A stretch of 38,371 nucleotides of DNA from an uncultured Eubacteriales bacterium (lineage in GTDB: Bacteria; Bacillota_I; Bacilli_A; RFN20; CAG-288), in assembly GCA_900316035.1 (NCBI GenBank), contig ONBI01000011.1, forward strand, positions 1-38,371. Reading direction: 5' to 3'. The notes beneath the pieces were generated by a model, which searched no databases, was not told the DNA's origin, and saw only the letters and a list, made by a program, of their open reading frames with translations. Position numbers and translations under genes: made by a program. Positions 27,031-35,124 of this stretch are shown here, one piece after another. Positions within the stretch are counted from its first letter, which is position 1; every line of letters begins with the position of its first letter.

Positions 27031-27935
27031 ACCTGAGTCATGTGACTTATATCTACGATCTCCATCGGCCCAGTGAGAAGATGGCCCTCAACGACCTCTC
27101 TCTCGTCTTTGAAGATCATACCTTCACCGCTTTGATCGGTCAGACCGGTAGCGGGAAATCGACCCTGATCCAGCAGCTCAACGGTCTCCTTTTACCGACC
27201 TATGGCAAAATCGATATCAACGGCTATCTCATCGATATGACCTTGGTCACTAAGAAGAACGGCAAGATCGATTCCGGGGCGATGAAGGCAAAACACCGGA
27301 AGAAACTGAAGGATATCAAGTCCCTCCGCAAGAGAGTCGGCATCATTTTCCAGTTCCCGGAATACCAGATCTTCGAAGAGACGGTTCTCAAGGATGTCGC
27401 TTTCGGTCCCAAGAATTTTGGTAAGAAGGAAGAGGAAGCTCTCAAAGATGCTAAGGATGCTCTCCGTCTCGTCGGCATCGATGAAAGCTATTATGAGCGT
27501 AGTCCGTTCGAACTTTCCGGCGGTGAGAAGAGAAGGGTTGCTATCGCCGGCATTTTGGCCTTGCATCCGGATGTCCTGGTTCTGGACGAACCTACGGTCG
27601 GCTTAGATGCGGAAGGCGAGAGCAATCTGATGTCCCTCCTTGTCTCTCTTTATGAGAAAGGCACTTCGTTGATTCTCTCAACGCATAATATGGATGTTGT
27701 TCTCCACTATGCCAAACGTGCCATCGTGTTAGAAAACGGGAAAGTTGTTTATGACACAACTCCTTTGGAATTGTTCCAAAGCAAAAGTTTTTTAGAAAAT
27801 TCATCCATCTTGCCTCCCAAAGTTTTCTGCTTTGCTATGGACTTGAAGAAAAAAGGTCTTCCCATCGACCTTGCGAAGGTTAAGGACGTCGACTCTCTGG
27901 CCGACGAAATCCTTCGCGTGAAGAAAGTATCCTGA
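27021..27935 (+). CDS. ecfA2: ECF transporter ATPase EcfA2
   Basis: Partner ATPase of the ECF module, 304 residues. Walker A is GQTGSGKST, Q-loop IFQFPEYQIFEETV (EcfA2-typical), signature LSGGEKRR, Walker B VLVLDEPTVGLD and H-loop STHN. An insertion of ~20 residues rich in Lys and Gly (about 75-95) lies between Walker A and the Q loop, as in other EcfA2 proteins. Confidence 0.95.
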   Translation: MPINLSHVTYIYDLHRPSEKMALNDLSLVFEDHTFTALIGQTGSGKSTLIQQLNGLLLPTYGKIDINGYLIDMTLVTKKNGKIDSGAMKAKHRKKLKDIKSLRKRVGIIFQFPEYQIFEETVLKDVAFGPKNFGKKEEEALKDAKDALRLVGIDESYYERSPFELSGGEKRRVAIAGILALHPDVLVLDEPTVGLDAEGESNLMSLLVSLYEKGTSLILSTHNMDVVLHYAKRAIVLENGKVVYDTTPLELFQSKSFLENSSILPPKVFCFAMDLKKKGLPIDLAKVKDVDSLADEILRVKKVS

Positions 27936-27938
27936 ACC

Positions 27939-28802
27939 ATGAACACCCCCTTAGGTAAATATCAGGCCTACAAGACGCCTCTTCACCGCATGGATCCCCG
28001 CATCAAGTTCATCGCCATGATCCTCTTTATGGTTTCGGTTTTCCTCAGCTATGGAACTCCGTATATGAACCTGACCATCTATGGTGTCATCCTTCTTCTT
28101 CTGATTCTGCTCTCAATTCTCGGCCGCGCTTCCTTTTTCTCGGTCTTCCGTTCTCTTGCCGGCCTCTGGGTGATGGTTGTCTTCATCCTGATTCTCAATC
28201 TCTTCTTCAACAATAATGTCAGCGGTGATATCGCCTTCCATATCGGTTCACTCCCCGTCTACTGGTATACCGTCATCAACGTCCTCTATATTTTCTCCCG
28301 CCTCGTCCTCGTCATCACCATCTCTAACCTCTTTACCGCTACCACAAAACCGATGGAGATGACCTCCGCGATCGAATGGCTCTTCTATCCTCTAACCCTC
28401 ATCAAGATTCCGGTCCATAAGTTTGCCATGGCTCTCTCCTTAGCTCTCCGTTTCATTCCGACGCTTCAGGAAGAGACCGAACGGATACAGAAAGCGCAGG
28501 CAAGCCGAGGCATCGATTTCAAACAGGGAAAATTTAAGGATAAGATCACCTCTCTGATTTCGCTGATCATCCCGCTATTCATGTCGGCATTTACGACTTC
28601 GGGACAGTTAGCGGATGCGATGGAAGCCAGAGGCTATGATCCCGATAGCAAACGGACGAAGTATAAGACGAACCGTTTCGGTTCGGTGGATGTCTTCGGC
28701 ATTCTCTTCACCGCCCTCTATCTCGGAGCGATGATTTATCTCGCTGTCATGAAATACGATCTCTACACCTATCTCGGTCTGGTGTTACCGGCTTTAAAAT
28801 GA
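27939..28802 (+). CDS. ecfT: ECF transporter transmembrane protein EcfT
   Basis: Membrane scaffold joining the two ATPases to S components, 287 residues. There are about 5-6 TM helices. The two coupling motifs that contact the ATPases appear as QKAQASRGIDF and ADAMEARGYDP (the conserved A-R-G pattern). HRMDPRIKF near the N-terminus is a family hallmark. The stop overlaps truA by 4 nt. Confidence 0.95.
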   Translation: MNTPLGKYQAYKTPLHRMDPRIKFIAMILFMVSVFLSYGTPYMNLTIYGVILLLLILLSILGRASFFSVFRSLAGLWVMVVFILILNLFFNNNVSGDIAFHIGSLPVYWYTVINVLYIFSRLVLVITISNLFTATTKPMEMTSAIEWLFYPLTLIKIPVHKFAMALSLALRFIPTLQEETERIQKAQASRGIDFKQGKFKDKITSLISLIIPLFMSAFTTSGQLADAMEARGYDPDSKRTKYKTNRFGSVDVFGILFTALYLGAMIYLAVMKYDLYTYLGLVLPALK

Positions 28803-29536
28803 ACGTCCTGATCCGTTTCTCTTTCCTGGGGGAAAACTTCTTCGGAACCCAGAAGCAAAACGATAAACCGACGATCCAAGGGCTGTTTGAAGACCTCCTC
28901 AGCCGCTTATACGATACCAAGGTCAAAGTGACGATTGCCTCCCGGTTAGACAGAGGAGTCAACGCTCTGGACTTCGCTCTCAATTTCCTTATGCCGAAGG
29001 AGACCATCTCCTTAGATCATCTCTCGTATTATCTGAGGCGTTCTTTGCCGCACGATATCGTTCTGAAAGAAGTAAGACAGGTCTCGGAGGACTTTTCTTC
29101 GCGTTATTCTTCTCTTTATAAACAGTATCTCTATCTGATTCAGAACACGGAGAATAAGAATCCGCTCCTGAACCGCTTCACCTATGTTCCTAAGGGCGTC
29201 TTAGATGGTGAGAGAATTCAGGAAGCACTTTCGGTCATGGAAGGAAAGCACGATTTCCGTTTCTTTGCAAATTTCGAGGAAGAGAAGAACACGTTATTGT
29301 CCTTGGACAAAGCCTGGGTAGAAGAGAAAAACGGTTTTCTCTTCCTCCGTTTCCGGGCGCCCTCTTTTCTTCGTTATGAAGTCCGTTTCCTGGTCGGTGC
29401 TGCTTTGAGCTATGAAAAAGGGAAACTGTCTTTGGATACCATCGAAACTCTATTGGCAGGAAAGGAAGTTCCTTATCCCAAGATCAAAGCAGAGCCGCAG
29501 GGATTGATGCTGGAACAGATTGAATACCGCTTCTGA
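28799..29536 (+). CDS. truA: tRNA pseudouridine synthase TruA
   Basis: Makes pseudouridine at positions 38-40 of the tRNA anticodon arm, 245 residues. The catalytic Asp lies in SRLDRGVNAL, a variant of the usual GRTDxGVHA. Other features kept are FFGTQKQ, YKQYLYLI, GKHDFRFFANFEEE and LRYEVRFLVGAAL. It follows ecfT as in many Bacillota. The variant motif keeps Asp but changes its surroundings, so activity is likely but not certain. Confidence 0.9.
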   Translation: MNVLIRFSFLGENFFGTQKQNDKPTIQGLFEDLLSRLYDTKVKVTIASRLDRGVNALDFALNFLMPKETISLDHLSYYLRRSLPHDIVLKEVRQVSEDFSSRYSSLYKQYLYLIQNTENKNPLLNRFTYVPKGVLDGERIQEALSVMEGKHDFRFFANFEEEKNTLLSLDKAWVEEKNGFLFLRFRAPSFLRYEVRFLVGAALSYEKGKLSLDTIETLLAGKEVPYPKIKAEPQGLMLEQIEYRF

Positions 29537-29564
29537 AGAACCGGAAATCGGGAACCTCTTTCCT

Positions 29565-29592
29565 TTGAAGAAGAACATTTCGAGCGTATAAT
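29565..29592 (+). promoter_or_regulatory. Promoter of the pgsA-spx unit
   Basis: TTGAAG (29565-29570) and exact TATAAT (29587-29592), 16-bp spacing, in the gap after truA. The TATAAT runs into an ATG (29591), so that ATG cannot be the start of a transcript made here. Confidence 0.75.
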
Positions 29593-29617
29593 GTTGAAGA
29601 AAGAAAGAGCCGCTTCC

Positions 29618-30334
29618 ATGAAGAAGAACCTGTCTGAGAAAACCACCAATTTTGTTGCTGTTCTCAAGAAGTACTTCCGCAAAGAGGACTTTTTTCTTCT
29701 CCCGAATATTCTCTGTTATCTCCGCATTCTTCTGATCCCGGTCATTCTCATCTGTTACCTCTGCCCAATCACTCTAGCCGGAAACGACAAGGCTGGTCTT
29801 TATCTTTCGGTAGCAGGGCTGATGATCGCTGCCTATACGGATTTCCTCGATGGCTTCATCGCCAGAACTTACGATATGAAATCGAACCTCGGGAAAGTCC
29901 TCGATCCGATCGCCGATAAGTTCCTGCAGTTAGCAATCGGTTTTGCGATTGTTTTCAAGCTTCACACCTATGCTTCTGTCTATCTCCTTCTCGCCGTTTT
30001 CTTAGGGAAGGAATTCACCCTTGTCTTCGAGGATATCTCTCTTGCTCGGCATAACCGCTCCTTCTCTCAGGCTCGCTGGTATGGTAAAGTATCTACCTTC
30101 CTCTTCTATCTTGTCGCCGCTGTTCTGCTTCTCTTCGGTCCCTTCTTCCTTGATTCCCTCTCTTTTCATGATTCGCATCTGGTCATCGATTCGCTCTGCA
30201 CCGGATCGGCTTTCTTCTTACTGTTAGCTTGGATTCTCTATTTCCTTCTTTATCGGAGACTCCTCAAGCACGGAAAAGACGAAGTCGTTTCCCAGGAGAC
30301 GAAGAGCGAACCTTCCCATGGAGGACAACATTAA
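29618..30334 (+). CDS. pgsA: CDP-alcohol phosphatidyltransferase, probably PgsA
   Basis: Phospholipid synthesis at the membrane, most likely making phosphatidylglycerol phosphate from CDP-diacylglycerol and glycerol-3-phosphate. 238 residues. The family signature DG..AR..8..G...D...D is intact in DGFIARTYDMKSNLGKVLDP followed by IAD. There are about five to six TM helices. Start 29618 is preferred because an earlier ATG (29591) lies inside the -10 box. Substrate specificity within the family cannot be read with certainty. Spx starts 1 nt after the stop. Confidence 0.85.
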   Translation: MKKNLSEKTTNFVAVLKKYFRKEDFFLLPNILCYLRILLIPVILICYLCPITLAGNDKAGLYLSVAGLMIAAYTDFLDGFIARTYDMKSNLGKVLDPIADKFLQLAIGFAIVFKLHTYASVYLLLAVFLGKEFTLVFEDISLARHNRSFSQARWYGKVSTFLFYLVAAVLLLFGPFFLDSLSFHDSHLVIDSLCTGSAFFLLLAWILYFLLYRRLLKHGKDEVVSQETKSEPSHGGQH

Positions 30335-30335
30335 C

Positions 30336-30857
30336 ATGATCAAAATTTATCTCTCGCCCAGCTGCTCCAGCTGCCGGAAAGTCAAAGCCTGGTTTCTGCA
30401 GCAACATATTCCTTTCCAGGAAGTCAATATCCTCAAGCAGGAACTCACCGAAGACGATCTCAAAGAGATGCTTGAGAAAAGCCTGGATGGCACCGATGAA
30501 ATTATCTCTACCCGCTCCAAGATCTTCCGGGAGCAGAACATCGATGTCGATTCGATGTCGTTGAAAGAACTCCTTTCTTTCATTCAGCAGAATCCGACGA
30601 TTCTGAAGAGGCCGATCATCGTGGATGAAGATAAGATTCAGGTCGGTTACAACTCCGATGAAATCGAAATCTTCGAACGTGAGAAGGAAAAGCGGATCGT
30701 GGAACAGGCAAGAGCCATCGCACTGAAAACCTGCCAGAACTGCCCCAACAAAGAAGGCTGCGAACACCGCTATGACGATACCAAAGCCAAGATCAGAGCG
30801 GAATATTGCGAAGGTGACGAATGCGAAGGTGACGAAGGAAAAGAGAAGGCGGAATAG
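30336..30857 (+). CDS. spx: Spx-type redox regulator with Cys-rich C-terminal extension
   Basis: ArsC-fold protein that binds RNA polymerase alpha and redirects transcription under thiol stress. The first ~125 residues match Spx: CxxC redox switch at 10-13 (SPSCSSCRK), GTDEIISTRSK, and KRPIIVDEDKIQVGYNSDEI. Bacillus Spx ends near residue 131; this protein has 173. The added tail has five Cys (133, 136, 142, 158, 163; CQNCPNKEGCEHR and YCEGDEC) and many acidic residues. It resembles a small metal-binding segment. The start is at 30336 with GGAGG upstream, one base after the pgsA stop. The gene ends inside its own terminator. Confidence 0.9.
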   Translation: MIKIYLSPSCSSCRKVKAWFLQQHIPFQEVNILKQELTEDDLKEMLEKSLDGTDEIISTRSKIFREQNIDVDSMSLKELLSFIQQNPTILKRPIIVDEDKIQVGYNSDEIEIFEREKEKRIVEQARAIALKTCQNCPNKEGCEHRYDDTKAKIRAEYCEGDECEGDEGKEKAE

Positions 30858-30868
30858 CCTTCTTTTTT
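30844..30868 (+). terminator. Terminator of the pgsA-spx unit
   Basis: AGAAGGC/GCCTTCT stem with 6-nt loop, followed by TTTTT. It overlaps the last codons and stop codon of spx. Confidence 0.85.
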
Positions 30869-30876
30869 CGTTGATC

Positions 30877-30911
30877 AAAAAACCGTCTGCTCCTGTTCCG
30901 AGTAGACGGTT
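30877..30911 (-). terminator. Terminator of the CYTH gene
   Basis: On the minus strand AACCGTCT-A-CTC pairs with GAG-C-AGACGGTT and is followed by TTTTTT. It lies back to back with the spx terminator between convergent genes. Confidence 0.85.
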
Positions 30912-30917
30912 CTGTCA

Positions 30918-31499
30918 TCACTTTCCTAAAGCAGCGTTGATGGCACGGGTTTCCTTATTGACACTATTGAGTTCATAAGGAACGTTATACTGCGTGCAGA
31001 TATTCCGTAAAGTGCTCTGAGACTGCGTGAAAGAATCCGAATCGCACTCCAGTTCATAGTCGACCTTAGTTCCGTAGCTGTTCTTCGAGATATCCAGGCT
31101 TGTGCCTTTATAAGGAAGAACCTTACGAGAAGTCGTAAGCTTTGCTAAGACGCAGAGCTTGCTCGAATCGATCTGAAGCATATCGAGGAAGTCGGCGATC
31201 TCGCCTCTCGGGAAGAGACCGTTATCGATTAAAACCTTCGCTTCCTTTTCGCTTAAGAACTGATCCTTCTGAAGAAGACCTTCCGAGAGCGGAGCCTTTA
31301 AGGTAAAGGCATAGGTCCCGTTTTCTTCTCTTAAGCGGAGAGCCATATCGTACTTCTTCAGAATACGGTCTCTGCTATCGAGATAGTAGTTGGTCTGAAC
31401 CGTGCTGTTCTCCGGAAAATGCATCTGACGGACAAGCTTATCGTAATCGTTTTTGCTCAACAGAACTTTTGCTTCAATTTCAATATTGTTGCTCGACAT
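30918..31499 (-). CDS. CYTH-domain protein (YjbK-like triphosphate tunnel enzyme)
   Basis: Probable triphosphatase or related metal-dependent phosphohydrolase, 193 residues. The diagnostic ExExK motif is EIEAK at 7-11. Basic and acidic residues expected to line the tunnel appear in MALRLREENG, FTLKAP and KVDYELECDSD. In Bacillus the homologue YjbK lies between spx and the NAD kinase gene, as here. AGAGGGAT lies upstream of the start. Substrate unknown. It is divergent from the NAD kinase gene with a 67-nt shared promoter region. Confidence 0.85.
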   Translation of the reverse strand: MSSNNIEIEAKVLLSKNDYDKLVRQMHFPENSTVQTNYYLDSRDRILKKYDMALRLREENGTYAFTLKAPLSEGLLQKDQFLSEKEAKVLIDNGLFPRGEIADFLDMLQIDSSKLCVLAKLTTSRKVLPYKGTSLDISKNSYGTKVDYELECDSDSFTQSQSTLRNICTQYNVPYELNSVNKETRAINAALGK

Positions 31500-31566
31500 T
31501 TCAAATCCCTCTATTACGGGTATTATGATACAATAACAGCGGAAAAATGGAAAGAGAACCGGTGTA

Positions 31567-32355
31567 ATGAAACCCTGTCACTTCCTCCTCTGCACGAAAC
31601 GGAGCGAGAACAATTCCAGCGTTCTTCTCAAGCTGAAAGAAGACCTTGAAGCTGCCGGTTTTATCTACGATGAAACAAACCCGGATCTCTTTTTGGTGGT
31701 CGGTGGAGATGGAACACTGATGCGTGTTCTTCACGAACACAAGATGAGAGGAAGATATATCCTCATCAATTCCGGTCATCTCGGTTTCTATTCCGATTAC
31801 TCCTTAGACGAAATTGAGGAATTCCGCAACGATCTTCTCAGCAAAGATCCGGTCGTCGAACCGATTCCGATCTTCTCTTTGTTCTTCAATGGTACGGAAC
31901 ATCCTTTTGTCAATGATGTCTCCTTACAGACAGGGAATACCTGCTTCTTACGGGTTTCTCTCAACGGAGAAGTCCTCACCGAAGCAAGAGGAAACGGTAT
32001 CGTTGTCGCTTCCCCGATCGGAACCACCGGTTATTTAACAAGTCTCGGTGCTCCGGTCATCACTTCTCCTCTGGATATTTATCAATATTCTCTTATCGCT
32101 CCCTGCTATAACCGCCTTTATCCCAATCCCATCCGCAAAGCGATCATCAAAGGAAGAGATGTCTTAAAAGTCGAAGTCTTAAGAGGACCGGTCGATGTCT
32201 ATGTCGATGGGGGAAGAAAACCGAACTATAGAGCAACCTCCTATTCTTTCCAGCATCACCGCAATACCACCGTCACTTTCTTGCATCTAAAAAACAAGAG
32301 TTATACGTCGAGACTAAGAGAGAATATTTCTGGGTTATCAGGAGAGGAAAACTGA
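31567..32355 (+). CDS. nadK: NAD kinase
   Basis: Makes NADP from NAD and ATP, cytoplasmic, 262 residues. The signature GGDGT lies in LFLVVGGDGTLMRVLHEH. The ribose-binding NE motif appears as ND (FVNDVSLQ), and the Gly-rich motif is SPIGTTGYLTSLG. Length fits Gram-positive enzymes. TATTATGATACAAT (31521-31534) in the upstream gap contains -10-like hexamers on this strand. The stop abuts the next gene. Confidence 0.93.
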   Translation: MKPCHFLLCTKRSENNSSVLLKLKEDLEAAGFIYDETNPDLFLVVGGDGTLMRVLHEHKMRGRYILINSGHLGFYSDYSLDEIEEFRNDLLSKDPVVEPIPIFSLFFNGTEHPFVNDVSLQTGNTCFLRVSLNGEVLTEARGNGIVVASPIGTTGYLTSLGAPVITSPLDIYQYSLIAPCYNRLYPNPIRKAIIKGRDVLKVEVLRGPVDVYVDGGRKPNYRATSYSFQHHRNTTVTFLHLKNKSYTSRLRENISGLSGEEN

Positions 32356-32790
32356 ATGAATCATTTCTTAGAGGATATCACAAAAGAAACCACGGCTACT
32401 GCTTCCGGTGGATTACCGGATTGGGCGAGAATCTTAATCCTCGTCGTCGCCATCGTCTTAGTCGCTGTCGCGATTGTCATCATCATTTTGATCAGCCGCA
32501 AACAAGCTAAGATCAAAGCCAGTGAGAAAGCCTTCGATGAGAAAATCAAAAGCTCCGCTTCGACTCTCTCCCTCTGCTTCGGCGGAAACGACAACATCAA
32601 AGAGATCAGCCAGCGCGGTTCCCGCGTCTCGGTTCTCGTAGACGATATGAGCAAAGTAGATAAGACTAAGATCGACACCACTTTAAACTCAGTCATGTAT
32701 ATGGGAAACAAAGTCGTCTTCATCATCGGTTCGAAGAGCGAAGAGTTCTCTAAGTTACTAGAGGAAAACGTCGCAAAACAGAAGAAATAA
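32356..32790 (+). CDS. Membrane-tethered EIIB-like domain lacking the phosphorylatable Cys
   Basis: A 144-residue protein: short outside N-terminus, one TM helix (about 25-46), a charged linker (47-67), and a C-terminal domain (68-140) that reads like a glucose-type PTS EIIB. LSLCFGGNDNIKEIS matches the GGxxNI start, VDKTKIDT follows, and VVFIIGSKSEEFSKLL is the usual final strand and helix. The EIIB Cys (normally in VDACxTRLR) is replaced: the matching stretch is ISQRGSRVSV. So it keeps the fold but cannot carry phosphate, and there is no EIIC or EIIA. A sensory or scaffolding role is a guess. It is in an operon with nadK. Confidence 0.7.
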   Translation: MNHFLEDITKETTATASGGLPDWARILILVVAIVLVAVAIVIIILISRKQAKIKASEKAFDEKIKSSASTLSLCFGGNDNIKEISQRGSRVSVLVDDMSKVDKTKIDTTLNSVMYMGNKVVFIIGSKSEEFSKLLEENVAKQKK

Positions 32791-32798
32791 CAACCGGA

Positions 32799-32830
32799 GC
32801 CTTCTTTCTGACCGAAGGGAAGGCTTTTTT
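32799..32830 (+). terminator. Terminator of the nadK unit
   Basis: GCCTTC (32799-32804)/GAAGGC (32819-32824) with TTTTTT following. Confidence 0.85.
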
Positions 32831-32917
32831 CAAGCCTTTGTTTTAGAGGACAAATGTTTCAAAAAAGAAAGAAGGATATTCGCCTTTTTCGGGAAGATGA
32901 CTTATCATAAAGACAGC

Positions 32918-33643
32918 ATGAAATGGCATATCGCAATTGTGGATGATGAAATTGAGGCGATCAACAGCCTCTCTTCTCTGATTCTAACCTACGGAAAAGA
33001 GAATCACCTCGATTTTGAAATTTCCTCTTTTCAGCATCCTGATGATTTCCTCAAGGAAGATCTTTCTTCCTTCGATCTCCTTTTCTTAGATATCGAATTC
33101 AACGGGGAGAAGAAAAACGGCATGGATCTTGCCAAAGAAATCCGCGCTCAGAACTCCTCTCTTCTGATCATCTTTGTCACTAACATGGCTCAGTTTGCTT
33201 TAAACGGCTATGAAGTCGACGCATTAGACTTCATCGTCAAACCTCTGAACTACTACTCCTTTGCGATGAAGATGCAGAAAGCTGTTCGGGTTCTATATAC
33301 AAGAGCCAAGAAAGATGCCGTCTTGATTCCTCTTTCTCACGATGCCTCTTTGCGCTCGGATCGCATTTATTATGTCGAAGTCGTCAACCACGACCTTTAC
33401 TATCATTCGTTAGATGGAGAATTCCATACCCGCGACACGATGAAACACGTCGAGGAGTTAGTCAAAGGGCTGCCTTTCTCAAGGTGCAACGTCTGTTATC
33501 TGGTGAATCTCGATATGGTGGTTGGTATTGAGAAAAATGAAGTCATCCTCAAAAACGGAGACCACCTCTCGATGCCTAGAAGCCGCAAGAAAGAATTCCT
33601 CGACGATCTTAATCGCTATATCGGAGGCGAGTATATCTCATGA
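32918..33643 (+). CDS. LytTR-family response regulator (AgrA type)
   Basis: DNA-binding response regulator, 241 residues. The receiver domain (about 1-125) has VDDE, phospho-acceptor Asp in LLFLDIEFNGEKKNG, and Lys in DFIVKPLNYYSF. The LytTR domain (about 135-238) begins AVLIPLSHDASL and has RIYYVEVVNHDLYY, CNVCYLVNLDMV and MPRSRKKEFL. The start at 32918 is chosen because the receiver fold begins there; ATG 32897 is also possible. Neither has a good ribosome site, and a TATCAT (32902-32907) between them may be a -10. It overlaps the kinase gene by 4 nt. Confidence 0.9.
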   Translation: MKWHIAIVDDEIEAINSLSSLILTYGKENHLDFEISSFQHPDDFLKEDLSSFDLLFLDIEFNGEKKNGMDLAKEIRAQNSSLLIIFVTNMAQFALNGYEVDALDFIVKPLNYYSFAMKMQKAVRVLYTRAKKDAVLIPLSHDASLRSDRIYYVEVVNHDLYYHSLDGEFHTRDTMKHVEELVKGLPFSRCNVCYLVNLDMVVGIEKNEVILKNGDHLSMPRSRKKEFLDDLNRYIGGEYIS

Positions 33644-35037
33644 ACTTCACCTTTTTTGCTATCACCTTCGGGAATCAGAACGAGTTTTCTTTGTTTTCGG
33701 AAATCAATCGAATCAACGCTTTTTTGGTGTTTGAATCTTTGCTGGCCGCTTTCCCGTTAGCTTCCTTTTTAGAAAAGAGAAAACATTTTTATCAAAGAAG
33801 CATCCTGTCTTTTATTTTATCGATTGCTATAGCTTACTTCATTCCAGCATTCTTTACTGGAACAAATCTGATCGCCGACATCTTTGCTTGGGTATTTCTC
33901 TATATTTTCCTGATGGCGTCACTGGTGATCCCCTTATTTATCTCTTATAAAGGAAACTTCATCAACTACGCGATCATCGCTTCCGCCAGCTACGTTATCC
34001 ATCAGCTCTTCTCTATGCTCGATACCGCCATCAACAATCTGATCGATACTTATACGGATCTACAGAGTACTAATGTCGTCGGTTATTATTTCCTTATCTA
34101 TGGAATCTATTTTGTCTTGCTTATCTTAATCTACTCTATGATCTTCTTCTATTATTTCAAGCAGAAGAAAGAGGTCCTGAGGATGAACTTCAGTCAGTGG
34201 CAGACCGCTTTGATGATCTCTCTCGCGGTTATCTTCGCCATCGTTCTATCCGCTTTACAGATGATCTTCGCTTCTTATCAGGACTACACAAAACTCATCC
34301 AGCTCTCTTACTACGTCGATGTCTTTGAATGTATCCTCATCCTTCTTCTTTTCTTCTCTTTTGTTCTTTTCAACCGAAGCCAAGACGAACTTTCGGTTGA
34401 AAAAGAACTCTTAGAAGAAAGCAAGAAACAGTACGAACTCTCCAAAGAGAACATCGAATCTCTGAATATTAAGTTCCACGACTTCAAATACCGTGTCCAA
34501 GCGATGGAACAGGAAGAGAATCAAAAGAAAGAATTCGAAGAGATTTATAAAGATTTAGCAATCTACGATTCCCAGGTCAAAACCGGAAACCAAGCGCTGG
34601 ATATTGTTTTAAGAGAATACGCTCTTCGTTGCGAAAACAACTCCATCGTCTTCTCCTCGATCGTAGATGGTAAATCCTTGGATTTTTTATCTCCTTATGA
34701 TATCTATGCCTTATTCGGTAACGCCATCAATAACGCGATTGAAGCGGTGATGAAGATCGAGAACAAAGAGAAAAGAGATATCAGTCTTCAAGTCAAAAGA
34801 CATCAGGGTTTCCTTTCGATTCACGTGGTCAATTATTACGAAGGACCTCTTTCGTTAAACAGTGAAAACGGCTTGCCCGAAACCTCCAAAGGAGACACCT
34901 TAAACCACGGGTATGGATTAAAATCCATCCAGTTAATAGCAGAAAAATATGGCGGTCACGCCTCGATTTCTTTGGTTGACGAGATGTTCGTTTTAGATAT
35001 CTTGTTGCCTCTTCCCGAAAAGAAAAAGAATTCTTAA
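33640..35037 (+). CDS. AgrC-type sensor histidine kinase
   Basis: Membrane kinase, 465 residues. The first ~235 residues hold about six to seven TM helices and form the sensor. A coiled coil (about 245-275) leads to the phospho-His in NIKFHDFKYRV, which fits the HPK10/AgrC class. The GHKL ATPase (about 340-462) has an N box with ALFGNAINNAIEAV, and LNHGYGLKSIQLIAEKYGG. Agr kinases usually sense a peptide made by AgrB/AgrD; neither gene is present here. The regulator gene overlaps upstream, and the GH3 gene follows with its own promoter. Confidence 0.9.
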   Translation: MNFTFFAITFGNQNEFSLFSEINRINAFLVFESLLAAFPLASFLEKRKHFYQRSILSFILSIAIAYFIPAFFTGTNLIADIFAWVFLYIFLMASLVIPLFISYKGNFINYAIIASASYVIHQLFSMLDTAINNLIDTYTDLQSTNVVGYYFLIYGIYFVLLILIYSMIFFYYFKQKKEVLRMNFSQWQTALMISLAVIFAIVLSALQMIFASYQDYTKLIQLSYYVDVFECILILLLFFSFVLFNRSQDELSVEKELLEESKKQYELSKENIESLNIKFHDFKYRVQAMEQEENQKKEFEEIYKDLAIYDSQVKTGNQALDIVLREYALRCENNSIVFSSIVDGKSLDFLSPYDIYALFGNAINNAIEAVMKIENKEKRDISLQVKRHQGFLSIHVVNYYEGPLSLNSENGLPETSKGDTLNHGYGLKSIQLIAEKYGGHASISLVDEMFVLDILLPLPEKKKNS

Positions 35038-35048
35038 AGCCTTTCAAA

Positions 35049-35076
35049 CCACGACCTAAACCTGTCTTTCCACGAC
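35049..35076 (+). promoter_or_regulatory. Pair of direct repeats upstream of the GH3 promoter (candidate LytTR site)
   Basis: CCACGAC occurs at 35049-35055 and again at 35070-35076, 21 bp apart (two helical turns), ending 6 bp before the -35. LytTR regulators bind pairs of 9-bp repeats about 21-22 bp apart just upstream of the promoter, and such a regulator is encoded directly upstream. The sequence does not match the published LytTR consensus closely. Confidence 0.45.
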
Positions 35077-35082
35077 ATACGC

Positions 35083-35111
35083 TTGAAAGGGCTTTCTATT
35101 TTGATTATCTT
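35083..35111 (+). promoter_or_regulatory. Promoter of the GH3 gene
   Basis: TTGAAA (35083-35088) and TATCTT (35106-35111), 17-bp spacing. The palindrome GAAAGGGCTTTC covers the -35; its core AAAGGGCTTTC recurs 41 bp downstream at 35127-35137. Confidence 0.6.
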
Positions 35112-35124
35112 TTTGTCGCCACAT

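Noticed and set aside
26158..28802. ECF genes as part of a specific vitamin operon
   Set aside because: No S component or riboswitch is nearby, so this is the shared general module and no substrate can be named.
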